Shown here one piece after another: positions 25,323 through 33,754 of a stretch of 64,000 bases of DNA. Source of the stretch: Streptomyces sp. HUAS MG91 (GTDB taxonomy: Bacteria > Actinomycetota > Actinomycetes > Streptomycetales > Streptomycetaceae). The notes under the pieces are model-generated. The model searched no databases and had not been told where the DNA came from. It was given only the letters and a program-made list of their open reading frames with translations. The DNA lies in assembly GCF_040529335.1 (NCBI RefSeq), contig NZ_CP159534.1, positions 7,750,001-7,814,000 on the forward strand, written 5' to 3'. Both the position numbers and the translations under genes were made by a program. The stretch's first letter is position 1. Each line of letters begins with the position of its first letter.

Positions 25323-26651
25323 ATGAACTCACAGCACTCCGCCCTGGACCCCGCCGCCGCACAGCCGGACACCGCGGCCCTCGACGACGAGTACGAGCAC
25401 AGCCCGGTCCCGGCCGACCGGCGCAAGTCGTTGTGGACGGTCTCGGCCGTCTGGTTCGGATTCCCGATGATCCTGACCAACGCCGTTCCCGGCGGTGTGG
25501 TCGTCGCCATGCTGGGCTTCTGGCGCGGGATGGCCGCCATCGCGGCGGCCAACCTCGTCATGATCGTCTACGTGGGGATCCTCAGCCACCGCGCGGGCTC
25601 CACCGGCGAGAGCTTCTCGCTCCAGGCCACGCGCACCTTCGGCCGCGCCGGATACATCGTGGCCGCCGCGTTCCTCGCCACCATCGTGGTCGGCTGGTTC
25701 GCGTTCAACACCGGGGCCACCGGCGCCACGCTGCACCAGGCGTTCGGCTGGCACGAGCGACTGGTCGCCGTCCTCGCCGGGCTGGGCTTCATAGCCCTGA
25801 CCTACCTCGGCATCAAGGCACTGTCCTGGCTGGGCGCGGTCGCGGCCCCGCTCTTCGTCGTCGCGGGCGTGACCGCCCTGGTGATCGTGGCCGGCGACCA
25901 CGATCTCGGGGCCGTCTTCTCGTACGAGGGCGTGGGCGGCGCCTCCACCCTCACCTTCGGCGCCGCCGTCTCGACGATCATGGCGACGTTCGCCGACTCC
26001 GGCACGATGACCGCCGACTTCACCCGCTGGTCGAAGAACGGCCGGCAGGCCGTCCTCGCCACCATCAGCGCGTTCCCGGTCGCCAGCGTCGTCGCGCAGG
26101 TCACCGGCGGTCTGGTGGTCGCGGCGGGCGCGATCGCCGCCCCGGCCGTCACCGGCGGCGACTTCCTGCCGATCCTGACCGGCGAACACTCGGGCGTGCT
26201 CAACGTGCTGGCCGCGGTCTTCGTCTTCGTCAACCTCGGCTCGGTGTGCAGCCACTGCCTCTACAACGGGGCGCTCGGCTGGTCCCATCTGACCGGCCGG
26301 ACGATGCGGCTGATGACGATCGTCCTGGGCCTGGTCGGCACGGCGGCCGCGCTCGCGGGCGTCTGGGACCACTTCCTCGACTGGCTCGTGATCCTCAGCG
26401 TCTTCGTGCCGCCGCTGGGCGGGGTCCTGATCGCCGACCAGTTCTTCGCCCGCGGCGGCCGCGCCGCGATGGACCGCCGCGCCACCGTGGCCGTGCGGCC
26501 CACCGCGTTCGGGGCCTGGGCGATCGGCGCGGGCGCCGCGGCCGTCGCCCACTGGTCGGCACCACAGCTCTCCGACGCCGTCACCGGCCTCGTCGTCGCC
26601 GTCCTCGCGTACGCCGTGCTCGAACGGTGCGTGCCCGCGCCCACGCCCTAG
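25323..26651 (+). CDS. NCS1-family nucleobase/hydantoin permease (cytosine permease-like)
   Basis: 442 aa, 12 predicted helices; proton- or sodium-coupled importer of purines, pyrimidines, allantoin or related ring compounds. The family start region is seen as RRKSLWTVSAVWFGFPMILTN, and a substrate-site helix includes FADSGTMTADFTRWSKNGRQ. No clear ribosome binding site precedes the ATG. Position 46 nt downstream of the carbamoyltransferase subunits suggests that it brings in the parent compound of the pathway. Allantoinase and ureidoglycolate dehydrogenase genes are absent from this window, so the compound is not known. Confidence 0.88.
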   Translation: MNSQHSALDPAAAQPDTAALDDEYEHSPVPADRRKSLWTVSAVWFGFPMILTNAVPGGVVVAMLGFWRGMAAIAAANLVMIVYVGILSHRAGSTGESFSLQATRTFGRAGYIVAAAFLATIVVGWFAFNTGATGATLHQAFGWHERLVAVLAGLGFIALTYLGIKALSWLGAVAAPLFVVAGVTALVIVAGDHDLGAVFSYEGVGGASTLTFGAAVSTIMATFADSGTMTADFTRWSKNGRQAVLATISAFPVASVVAQVTGGLVVAAGAIAAPAVTGGDFLPILTGEHSGVLNVLAAVFVFVNLGSVCSHCLYNGALGWSHLTGRTMRLMTIVLGLVGTAAALAGVWDHFLDWLVILSVFVPPLGGVLIADQFFARGGRAAMDRRATVAVRPTAFGAWAIGAGAAAVAHWSAPQLSDAVTGLVVAVLAYAVLERCVPAPTP

Positions 26652-26669
26652 GGGAAGGTCCGCCTCGGC

Positions 26670-26864
26670 TCAGTGATCGTCCCGCTGCGCCTCGTCCGGT
26701 TCCTGCCAGGAGTCCTGCCGCGGCTGCGGCGTCTGCGGCGGGTTCGGACGCCGGGCCAGGCGGCGCCTGCTCGTCCACAACAGGACGAGCAGGCCGATCA
26801 CGATCAGGACGCCGACGACGGTGAAGATCCAGGAGGCGCTGCCCGAGGCAGCCAAGGTGTGCAT
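26670..26864 (-). CDS. Small single-span membrane protein (DUF6479-like)
   Basis: 64 aa: short N-terminus, one membrane helix (about 11-30, WIFTVVGVLIVIGLLVLLW), then a basic RRRLARRP stretch and a Pro/Gln/Glu-rich cytoplasmic tail. This resembles DUF6479 proteins, found widely in Streptomyces without known role. AGG before the ATG is a weak ribosome site. It lies between the convergent NCS1 gene end and a STAND ATPase gene on the same strand, 64 nt away. Confidence 0.7.
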   Translation of the reverse strand: MHTLAASGSASWIFTVVGVLIVIGLLVLLWTSRRRLARRPNPPQTPQPRQDSWQEPDEAQRDDH

Positions 26865-26928
26865 ACCTGCCTGTACCTCACGACACGGCTGCCAATCACT
26901 TCAGGTGCACAGGCCACCCGGTTGGGGC

Positions 26929-27954
26929 TCAGGACCGGCCCCGGCCGCGCCAGGCCCGGTACCGCGCCTGCTGCCGCGCGCTCTCCCCGAGCGCGACGAG
27001 TAGCCGCATTCCGTACGTGCGTACGGTCACCGGAAGCCAGAACGAACCCGCCCGGCCGTGCAGCAGGGACCCCTCCGCGAGGGCGCCGAGTTCCCGTGTG
27101 ACGTCCGGCAGCAGCCGGTCGCCGCAGACCACCCGGGCGTCCTCGGCGGTGAAGACGCCGATGAAGACGGAGAGGCGGGCCCACAGCAACCGCTGCGCGG
27201 GCGTGCACAGTTCGTGGCTGCGGCCCAGCACGGTGCTCAGCGAGTGGTGGTGCGCGGGGTGCCGGTCCGGATCGCAGTCCGGGGGCCCGAGATCGTCCCC
27301 GACGTCCAGGGCGTGCTCCAGCTCGCCCAGGCTCAGCGAGCCCAGCTTGGCCGCGGCGAGCTCCAGGGCGAGCGGCAGCAGGTCGAGGCGCCGGCACAGG
27401 CTGCGCGCGAGCACCTCGTGGAGCGGGGTGCCGACCCGGCCGGGCGCCGCCGCCCGCGCCCGGTCCAGGAACAGCTCCATGGCCGCCTCCTCGCTCAGTG
27501 GCCCCACGACGAGCAGCCGCTCCGCCGCCGTCCGCAGCGGCACCCGGCTGGTCACGAGGACCCGCACCCCGGGACACCGCCACAGCAGTTCCGGGACGAG
27601 GATCCGGCAGGCGTCGGCCAGGTGCTCGGCGTTGTCGAGGACCAGCAGCACCTCCCGACCGGCGAGATGGGACAGCACACCGTCGCGCACCGGACGGCCG
27701 TCGGAGACGTCGAGGCCGACGGCCGCGGCGATCGCGTACGGCAGCAGGGCCGCCTTGCGCAGCGGGGCGAGATCGATGACATGCGCACCGTCCCGCGCGC
27801 CCGGACGCGCGGCGAGCGTCCGGGCGAACCGGGACTTCCCGACGCCGGGCAGTCCGCTGAGGGTGAGATGGCGGCCCTCGGCGAGCAGCGCACCGGCTTC
27901 CGTCAGGAGCGCGTCGCGCCCCACGAACCCCGCGTCCGAGGTGCTGGCGTTCAT
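26929..27954 (-). CDS. Short STAND/AAA-type ATPase lacking an effector domain
   Basis: 341 aa from the ATG at 27954. P-loop GLPGVGKS at 34-41, Walker B at EVLLVLDNAEH, sensor-like VLVTSRVPLRT, and the winged-helix part (SHELCTPAQRLLWARLSVFI) place it with the ATPase core of AfsR/LuxR-type STAND regulators. Those regulators usually also carry a DNA-binding domain and TPR repeats; here the protein simply ends after the winged helix with a basic tail. It resembles the N-terminal half of the gene at 45984. It could be a truncated regulator or a stand-alone switch; no partner domain is encoded next to it. Confidence 0.78.
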   Translation of the reverse strand: MNASTSDAGFVGRDALLTEAGALLAEGRHLTLSGLPGVGKSRFARTLAARPGARDGAHVIDLAPLRKAALLPYAIAAAVGLDVSDGRPVRDGVLSHLAGREVLLVLDNAEHLADACRILVPELLWRCPGVRVLVTSRVPLRTAAERLLVVGPLSEEAAMELFLDRARAAAPGRVGTPLHEVLARSLCRRLDLLPLALELAAAKLGSLSLGELEHALDVGDDLGPPDCDPDRHPAHHHSLSTVLGRSHELCTPAQRLLWARLSVFIGVFTAEDARVVCGDRLLPDVTRELGALAEGSLLHGRAGSFWLPVTVRTYGMRLLVALGESARQQARYRAWRGRGRS

Positions 27955-28367
27955 GATCGGCTCCCGCCTGTCGTGCGCCGCTGTGGGGGACGTCCTGCCG
28001 TGTGCGGGAACGGGATCGGTCGGGGAGAGGGGGCGCGGCGTCCGCACGATGGCCCATCGGGGGTACGGAAAACAGGGCCGAACGGTACCGGATCCCGGAC
28101 CGTCCGGTGCATGCCGCGACGGACCCGGTCCACGACACGCCCGCACCGACGTGCTCGACCGTGCCCGGCGCCCGCTGCCCGCGAAGCATGATCCGCCGCG
28201 CGGTCTACCCCCGGCCCGCATCAAGATCTACGGTGACGGAGTACCGCACGACCTGGCCCGATGCCCGGCCGCGGCCGGTGAAGTCGTCGTCCGCGCCCGC
28301 CTCTTGGCATCCCTCCGGATCGCGCGGTCCGCGCCTTCGCCATGCCCCGACCGATGGAGAGCTCCAG
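27955..28367. other. Intergenic region, STAND ATPase / ManD-type gene
   Basis: 413 nt between divergent genes. I saw no promoter, operator, hairpin or small gene in it that I could defend. GGAGAG just before 28368 can serve as ribosome site for the ManD-type gene. Confidence 0.5.
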
Positions 28368-29657
28368 GTGTCCACCCCAGCCCCCGGCGTCGCCCGCGAC
28401 GCCGCCACCCGCATCGCCTCCGCCGAGGTGCTCGTCGCCTCGCCCGGCCGCAACTTCGTGACGCTGCGCCTGCGTACCGAGGACGGCGTCGAAGGACTCG
28501 GCGACGCGACCGTCAACGGCCGTGAACTGGCCGTCGCCTCCTACCTCGGCGACCACGTCACCCCGCTGCTCATCGGGCGCGACGCCCACGCGATCGAGGA
28601 CACCTGGCAGTACCTCTACCGGGGCGCGTACTGGCGGCGCGGTCCCGTCACCATGGCGGCGATCGCGGCGGTCGACACGGCGCTGTGGGACATCAAGGCC
28701 AAGCTGGCGGGCCTGCCCCTCTACCAGTTGCTCGGCGGTCGCAGCCGGCGCGGCTGCCTGGCCTACGGGCACGCCAGCGGCGCCGACCTGGAGGAACTGT
28801 TCGACTCCATACGCGACCACCTCGACCAGGGTTTCCGCGCCATCCGCGTCCAGAGCGGCATCCCGGGACTCGGCTCCGTCTACGGCGTCGCCTCCAGCGC
28901 CAACGCCGCGGTCGGCGAGACCGGCGCCACCTCCCGCTACGACCACGAGCCCGCCCGCCGCGCGATCCGGCCGGTCGAGGAGGAGTGGGACACCCGCGCC
29001 TATCTGCGGCACGCCCCGAAGGTGTTCGAGGCGGTCCGCGCCGAGTTCGGCCCCGAACTGCCCCTCCTGCACGACGCCCACCACCGCCTGACCCCCATCC
29101 AGGCGGCCCGGCTCGGCAAGGACCTGGAGCCGTACGACCTGTTCTGGCTGGAGGACGTCACCCCGGCGGAGAACACCGCGATGCTGCGCCGCGTCCGCGA
29201 GCACACCACGACACCGCTGGCGATCGGCGAGGTCTTCAACACCATCTGGGACTACCGCGAACTCTTCGAGGAACAGCTCATCGACTACGTACGTTCGCCC
29301 GTCACCCACGCCGGTGGCATCACCGCGCTGCGGCGGATCCTCGACTACGCGGCCGTCTACCAGATCAAGTCGGGCGTCCACGGCCCCACGGACATCTCCC
29401 CGGTCGGCCTCGCGGCCGCCCTGCACCTGGGCATCGCGATCCCCAACTTCGGCATCCAGGAGTACATGAAGCACTCCCGGGCCACCGACGAGGTCTTCCG
29501 GCCCGCCTACCGTTTCACCGACGGGCTGCTCACCCCGGGCGAGGAGCCCGGCCTCGGCGTCGGCTACGACGACGAGACGGCGCGGGCCCACCCCTACGCC
29601 CCCGCCTACCTCCCCGTGAACCGGCTCCAGCTGGACGGATCCCTGCACGACTGGTGA
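28368..29657 (+). CDS. manD: Enolase-superfamily dehydratase of the D-mannonate dehydratase (ManD/RspA) type
   Basis: 429 aa from the GTG at 28368. N-terminal capping domain (about 15-130) and TIM barrel. Metal ligands Asp236 (LLHDAHHR), Glu262 (FWLEDVTP) and Glu288 (LAIGEVFN) are present, with His238, Arg160 ([10 protein letters not shown]) and Tyr172 (SVYGV) where ManD enzymes have their catalytic residues, and a later His in GVHGPTD. It should dehydrate D-mannonate to 2-keto-3-deoxygluconate, though some members act on D-gluconate or poorly on both. No other hexuronate genes are adjacent, so the pathway role is open. Confidence 0.88.
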   Translation: MSTPAPGVARDAATRIASAEVLVASPGRNFVTLRLRTEDGVEGLGDATVNGRELAVASYLGDHVTPLLIGRDAHAIEDTWQYLYRGAYWRRGPVTMAAIAAVDTALWDIKAKLAGLPLYQLLGGRSRRGCLAYGHASGADLEELFDSIRDHLDQGFRAIRVQSGIPGLGSVYGVASSANAAVGETGATSRYDHEPARRAIRPVEEEWDTRAYLRHAPKVFEAVRAEFGPELPLLHDAHHRLTPIQAARLGKDLEPYDLFWLEDVTPAENTAMLRRVREHTTTPLAIGEVFNTIWDYRELFEEQLIDYVRSPVTHAGGITALRRILDYAAVYQIKSGVHGPTDISPVGLAAALHLGIAIPNFGIQEYMKHSRATDEVFRPAYRFTDGLLTPGEEPGLGVGYDDETARAHPYAPAYLPVNRLQLDGSLHDW

Positions 29658-29749
29658 CCCCCGGCAGGCTTGGCGCCCCGGAGCCCGGGCAGTCGGGGGA
29701 GGACAGACGGACCACCACGAATCCGGCGACCTCAGGAGGAAGCCTCGCC

Positions 29750-30169
29750 ATGAGCGCTTTCGACTTGCCCGACGCGGGGCGCACGACCTGTTCACAGGCG
29801 CGGGCCGAGACCAGCGCGGCCGTCCGGCCGCTGTGCGCGGCGGTTCCGTGGCGGCTGGCACGCCGGCTGTCCGAGGACGCGATGCTGGTGGCCGACGAGC
29901 TGGTCTCCAACGCGCTGCGGCACGGGGACGGCATGACCCGCTTCAGCGCCTGTGTGCACGACCGCGATCTGGTGATCCGGGTCCGTGACCGCAGCGCCGC
30001 CCTCCCGGGCGACCGGCCCCACGACCCGACGCGGCCCGGCGGCTTCGGCTGGCTGATGATCCAGCACCTGTCCCGGCGCGTCAGCATCGACCGGCACGAC
30101 GACGGCAAGACCATCACCGCGGTCCTCGCCGGAGTCCGGCCGGACGAAGGGGCGCCCGCCAGGAGTTGA
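29750..30169 (+). CDS. Anti-sigma-factor-like serine kinase (HATPase_c, RsbW/SpoIIAB type)
   Basis: 139 aa, ATG at 29750 with GGAGGA 7 nt upstream. It is a single GHKL ATPase domain: N-box ADELVSNALRHG (about 48-59), then a RVRDRSA segment and a GGFGWLMI loop. Proteins of this type in Streptomyces bind sigma factors or anti-anti-sigma factors. The VRDRS motif replaces the more usual VxDxG, a common change in this branch. No anti-sigma antagonist or sigma gene is adjacent; the two SpoIIE phosphatases at 38.0 and 42.3 kb could act in the same network. Confidence 0.88.
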   Translation: MSAFDLPDAGRTTCSQARAETSAAVRPLCAAVPWRLARRLSEDAMLVADELVSNALRHGDGMTRFSACVHDRDLVIRVRDRSAALPGDRPHDPTRPGGFGWLMIQHLSRRVSIDRHDDGKTITAVLAGVRPDEGAPARS

Positions 30170-30196
30170 CCGGGCATCCGGGGGCAACTGGGTGTC

Positions 30197-31045
30197 ATGG
30201 CAACTGGATCGGTCACCTCACAAGGTGTCGGGCACGCCCGGCGCGCGGCGAACAGCAAAGCGGTCGCGATGGCGGCCCGCGCGGGCTTCGTCGCCCGCGG
30301 GGTCATCTACGTACTGATCGGCGTGCTGGCGCTGCGCATCGCGTTCGCCGACGGCGGCGGGAAACAGGCCGACCGCGGTGGGGCCCTCGCGGAGATAGCG
30401 GAGAAGCCGTTCGGCGCGGTCCTGCTGTGGGTACTCGGCATCGCCCTGGCCGGCATGGCCCTGTGGAGGCTGTCCGAGGCGCTGTTCGGGCAGGCGGGCC
30501 CGGACGGCGACAAGCCCGCCAAGCGGGCGGTGGCCGCGGGCCGCTTCGTCTTCTACGGGTTCGTCTCCTACTCCGTGCTGTCCTTCGCCGCCGGGGACAA
30601 GTCCAGCGGCAGCGGCAGCGGCAGTTCCGACAAGAGCTCGAAGGACATCACCGCGAAGGCGCTCGACTGGCCGGGTGGACAGTGGATCGTGGGTGCTGTC
30701 GGTGTGGGTGTCGCGGTCGCGGGTGTCTGGATCGCCGTTCGGGCCATCATGCGCAAGTACCACAAGCATCTGAAGATGTCGGAGATGTCCGACAAGACCC
30801 GCAAGGGTGTCGATTTCTTCGGAGTGTTCGGCGGCGCCTCCCGCGGCAGCGTCTTCGCCGCCGCGGGCGGCTTCGCCATCGCCGCGGCCGTCCAGCACAA
30901 GCCGGGGAAGGCCAAGGGCATGGACGACACCCTGCGCTCCTTCACCGACACCCCGGCCGGGCCCTGGCTGCTCGTGCTCATCTCCGTCGGCCTCGCCGCC
31001 TTCGGGATCTTCTCCTGGGTGAACGCCCGCTGGCGCAAGGTCTGA
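30197..31045 (+). CDS. DUF1206 membrane protein
   Basis: 282 aa with three DUF1206 repeats, each a pair of helices. Marks are VAMAARAGFVARGVIYVLIG, VAAGRFVFYGFVSYSVLSF and GSVFAAAGGFAIAAAVQHKP, with the repeated ARG/GR-x-Y/F pattern. A Ser/Gly-rich linker (SSGSGSGSSDKSS) joins repeats one and two. Function unknown; common in actinobacteria. It begins 27 nt after the HATPase gene and may be co-transcribed. Confidence 0.88.
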   Translation: MATGSVTSQGVGHARRAANSKAVAMAARAGFVARGVIYVLIGVLALRIAFADGGGKQADRGGALAEIAEKPFGAVLLWVLGIALAGMALWRLSEALFGQAGPDGDKPAKRAVAAGRFVFYGFVSYSVLSFAAGDKSSGSGSGSSDKSSKDITAKALDWPGGQWIVGAVGVGVAVAGVWIAVRAIMRKYHKHLKMSEMSDKTRKGVDFFGVFGGASRGSVFAAAGGFAIAAAVQHKPGKAKGMDDTLRSFTDTPAGPWLLVLISVGLAAFGIFSWVNARWRKV

Positions 31046-31067
31046 CCGCGACGCCACCGGCCGGGGG

Positions 31068-32282
31068 TCAGCCCGGCACGGCGGCCGACGCGAAGTACGG
31101 CTTGCACACCGTCCCGTCGTAGTCGGTGGCGATCTCCAGCAGACTGCCGCCGTCGGCCGAAGGCAGCAGCGCGGAGCTGTAGTTGGGGCAGTAGTCGACG
31201 GTCGTGGACGCCACCGACACCGGAGCCTGGATCTCCCGCCAGGTCCCCGAGCCGCCCGCGTCGTTGACCCAGACGGTGCTGCCGCTGCCCGTGGCGCGGG
31301 ATCCGCCGGCGTCGTACATCACCTGTCCGACGAGGAAGAGCCGGCCGCTCGCGCTGCCCGCCAGCGGGGACCAGGCGACGGTCGGGGCGTGCTTGAAGTA
31401 CTTGCCGTCCGGGGTCTCGGGGCGGAAGCCGAGGTGGGCCGGGTCGCCCCAGTTCCAGCCGTCGGACGAGGTGCGGTAGTGCACGACGCACACGTACTGC
31501 CCGCTCGCCGCGCAGATCTCGTACGACATGAAGTACGAGCCATCGCCGAGTCGCCGCACCACGGCCATGCCGGGCCGGTCCGAGGCGAGGGTGCTCGCGA
31601 CGGTGTCGTGGTGGCCGGTCCAGGTGACGCCGTCGGAGGTGCGGGCCGCCACCAGTTTCTGGCTGTGCACCCCGTCGGTCTCGTCGGAGTAGTGGCACAC
31701 GAGGTTGCCGTCGGCGTCGACGGAGAACTCCGGCTCCCACAGGCCCTTGTCGTTCGCGGCCGTGGCGACGGTGGACAGATGGCTCCAGGTGCGGCCGACG
31801 TCGTCGCTGCGGAAGACCCGGATCGCCATCCGGCGGCCCGACTCGTCCTGGCCGGTCGAGGACGCCCAGAGCAGCGTGCCGGCCGGCAGGGAGCCCACGG
31901 CGCGCGGGAGTTCGAAGAGGGTGGAGCAGCACAGGCCCTGGCCGCCGGCCGCCTCCGGGTCACCGACCGTGCCGACCTGGGTGAACGTCCGCCCGCCGTC
32001 GGTGCTCTCGTGGATCGCGCCGAGACCGTCGTTGCCGGAGAACGTGACCACGGAGGCGAGGACGCGCCCGTTCGCCGCGCCGCTGTGCTCCAGGCGCACG
32101 GCCCGCGGGTACAGACCGGTCCCGTCGCGCAGCGGTGTGCCGGTCGCGGCGTGCGCGGCCGTCGTCGGCGGCGCCACCAGGGCGATCAGCAGCCCGAGCA
32201 GGAGCGCGACGAGCAGCGACGGACCGGCCGTGGCGGGCCGGTCCGTCGCTGCGCGGGGGAAGATGCGTGGCCGGGACGTCAT
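31068..32282 (-). CDS. Secreted sialidase-fold glycosidase, candidate GH93 exo-arabinanase
   Basis: 404 aa with a signal peptide at about 1-45 (long hydrophobic core, cleavage near AHA-ATG). The mature protein has several BNR/Asp-box repeats (STDGGRTF, SDDVGRTWSHL, TSSDGWNWGD) of a six-bladed propeller, and GLWEPEFSVDADGNLVCHY, which resembles the exo-arabinanase family GH93. Sialidase Arg triads are not evident. It carries the fourth TTACATCGTTGTA operator 88 nt upstream, linking it to the LacI locus 20 kb away, where a GH43 and a GH2 are found. Arabinan or a related plant polymer is the best guess; the family call is moderate. Confidence 0.72.
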   Translation of the reverse strand: MTSRPRIFPRAATDRPATAGPSLLVALLLGLLIALVAPPTTAAHAATGTPLRDGTGLYPRAVRLEHSGAANGRVLASVVTFSGNDGLGAIHESTDGGRTFTQVGTVGDPEAAGGQGLCCSTLFELPRAVGSLPAGTLLWASSTGQDESGRRMAIRVFRSDDVGRTWSHLSTVATAANDKGLWEPEFSVDADGNLVCHYSDETDGVHSQKLVAARTSDGVTWTGHHDTVASTLASDRPGMAVVRRLGDGSYFMSYEICAASGQYVCVVHYRTSSDGWNWGDPAHLGFRPETPDGKYFKHAPTVAWSPLAGSASGRLFLVGQVMYDAGGSRATGSGSTVWVNDAGGSGTWREIQAPVSVASTTVDYCPNYSSALLPSADGGSLLEIATDYDGTVCKPYFASAAVPG

Positions 32283-32369
32283 CGGGCCTCCTGCGAGCTG
32301 TGGAGGGAGGGGCGCATGGCGCGGTGGGGGTGCGGGGGACGAACGGGACCCGTGGGGACACGAGCCGGT

Positions 32370-32383
32370 TTACATCGTTGTAC
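32370..32383. promoter_or_regulatory. LacI-type operator 4 (sialidase-fold glycosidase gene)
   Basis: TTACATCGTTGTAC, which differs from operator 3 only in the last base. It lies 88 nt upstream of the glycosidase start at 32282 and is about 20 kb from the regulator gene. Confidence 0.8.
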
Positions 32384-32424
32384 TCAGCCGCTGAAGCGCC
32401 GTCAAGAGGCCCTGGATCCCACGG

Positions 32425-33636
32425 TCACAAGAAGTGCTGGATGGCCCTGGTCGCCTTCTCCGCGGCACGGAAGGCCACCGGCCGGTCGGCCCAGCGGTCG
32501 GGCTGGACGCGCATGCTGTGCGAGACGTCCTTCTCGTAGTCGGCGTCGAGGCTCGCGGTGAAGGTCTCGTCCAGGACGGCGAGCATGACTTCCTCGTCGT
32601 GGTCCAGGGAGCGCCGGTTGAGGTTGGTGGAGCCGACCAGTGACGCGATCCCGTCGACCGTGACGACCTTGCAGTGCAGCATCGTCCGCTGGTACTCGCG
32701 CACGACGACCCCGCACTCCAGGAGCCGCGCGTAGTGGTGGCGGCCGGCGATCCGGCTCACCTGCTTGTCCGTGTGCGGGCCGGGCACGAGCAGCTCGACC
32801 TGCACACCCCGGCGGGCCGCCTCGCAGAGCAGGTCGACGAAGTAGACGTCGGGCGAGAAGTAGGCGGTGGCCAGGCGCAGCCGGGTCTGCGCGGACTCGA
32901 TCACCACGCGCAGCAGGGTCTGCATGTCCTGCCAGCCGATGCTCGCCGAGCCGCGCACGACCTGGACGATGGCGTCCCCGCGCGGCTCGTGGTCGACGAA
33001 GCGGTCGTGCTCGTCGAAGAGCTCGTCGTGGCACTCGGCCCAGTTCTGGGCGAAGGCCGCGCAGATCCCGTCGACCGCCGGGCCGCTGACCCGTACATGG
33101 GTGTCGCGCCACTCGCTCGGGTCGCGCGCGTCGCCGCACCACTCCTCGGCGATGCCGACGCCGCCGGTGAACGCCGTCGTCTCGTCGACGACCAGGACCT
33201 TGCGGTGGCAGCGATGGTTCTGCTTGAAGGGGGAGAGGTGCAGCGGCTTGCGGAACCAGGCGACCTGCACCCCGGCCTCGTCCATGAGGGTGAGCAGGTC
33301 GTCCTCGATGGTTCGGCTGCCGAAGCCGTCGAGCAGCAGCCGCACCCGGATCCCGGCGCGGGCCCGGTCGGCGAGGGCGTGCGCGAAGTCGCGGGCTATC
33401 TCGCCCCGCCAGTACACGAAGGTCATCATGTCGATGGTGTGCCGCGCGCCGCGCACGGCGTCCAGCATGGCGGGGAAGATCTCGTCACCGTTGCGCAGCG
33501 GCGTCAGCGCGTTGCCCTCGGTGGCGGCGATGCCGATGAGGCGTTCCAGGCGCCGCCGCAGACGCCGACGGGGATCCTGTGGATGCTCGTCGGCCTCTGC
33601 GGCGGGGCTCGCGGGGGCCGTGGTGGTCGTGGTCAA
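32425..33636 (-). CDS. Phospholipase D-like / cardiolipin synthase-type protein
   Basis: About 403 aa with two HxKxxxxD motifs, HRKVLVVDETTAFTGG and HCKVVTVDGIASLVGSTN, the two halves of a PLD active site. The order and spacing match cardiolipin synthases, but the usual N-terminal membrane helices are absent, as in ClsB-like enzymes; it may act at the membrane surface as a phosphatidyl transferase or hydrolase. Start is uncertain: the TTG at 33636 has GGAG 6 nt upstream and gives a Thr/Ala-rich tail; upstream starts would add up to 23 residues. Standalone gene. Confidence 0.85.
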   Translation of the reverse strand: MTTTTTAPASPAAEADEHPQDPRRRLRRRLERLIGIAATEGNALTPLRNGDEIFPAMLDAVRGARHTIDMMTFVYWRGEIARDFAHALADRARAGIRVRLLLDGFGSRTIEDDLLTLMDEAGVQVAWFRKPLHLSPFKQNHRCHRKVLVVDETTAFTGGVGIAEEWCGDARDPSEWRDTHVRVSGPAVDGICAAFAQNWAECHDELFDEHDRFVDHEPRGDAIVQVVRGSASIGWQDMQTLLRVVIESAQTRLRLATAYFSPDVYFVDLLCEAARRGVQVELLVPGPHTDKQVSRIAGRHHYARLLECGVVVREYQRTMLHCKVVTVDGIASLVGSTNLNRRSLDHDEEVMLAVLDETFTASLDADYEKDVSHSMRVQPDRWADRPVAFRAAEKATRAIQHFL

Positions 33637-33754
33637 GGCAGGCTCCGGGGATCGGGGACAGTGGCACGACTTCCACTGCCCCGTCACGAACCCTTCACGC
33701 GGCATCCCGGCGACCGATTGCTGGTCAGGGCCCCGTCACGGCTTCCGGCGCCGG

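Noticed and set aside
30170..30196. GGGTGT before the DUF1206 gene as a SigB-type -10
   Set aside because: No -35 element at the required 14-16 nt distance.
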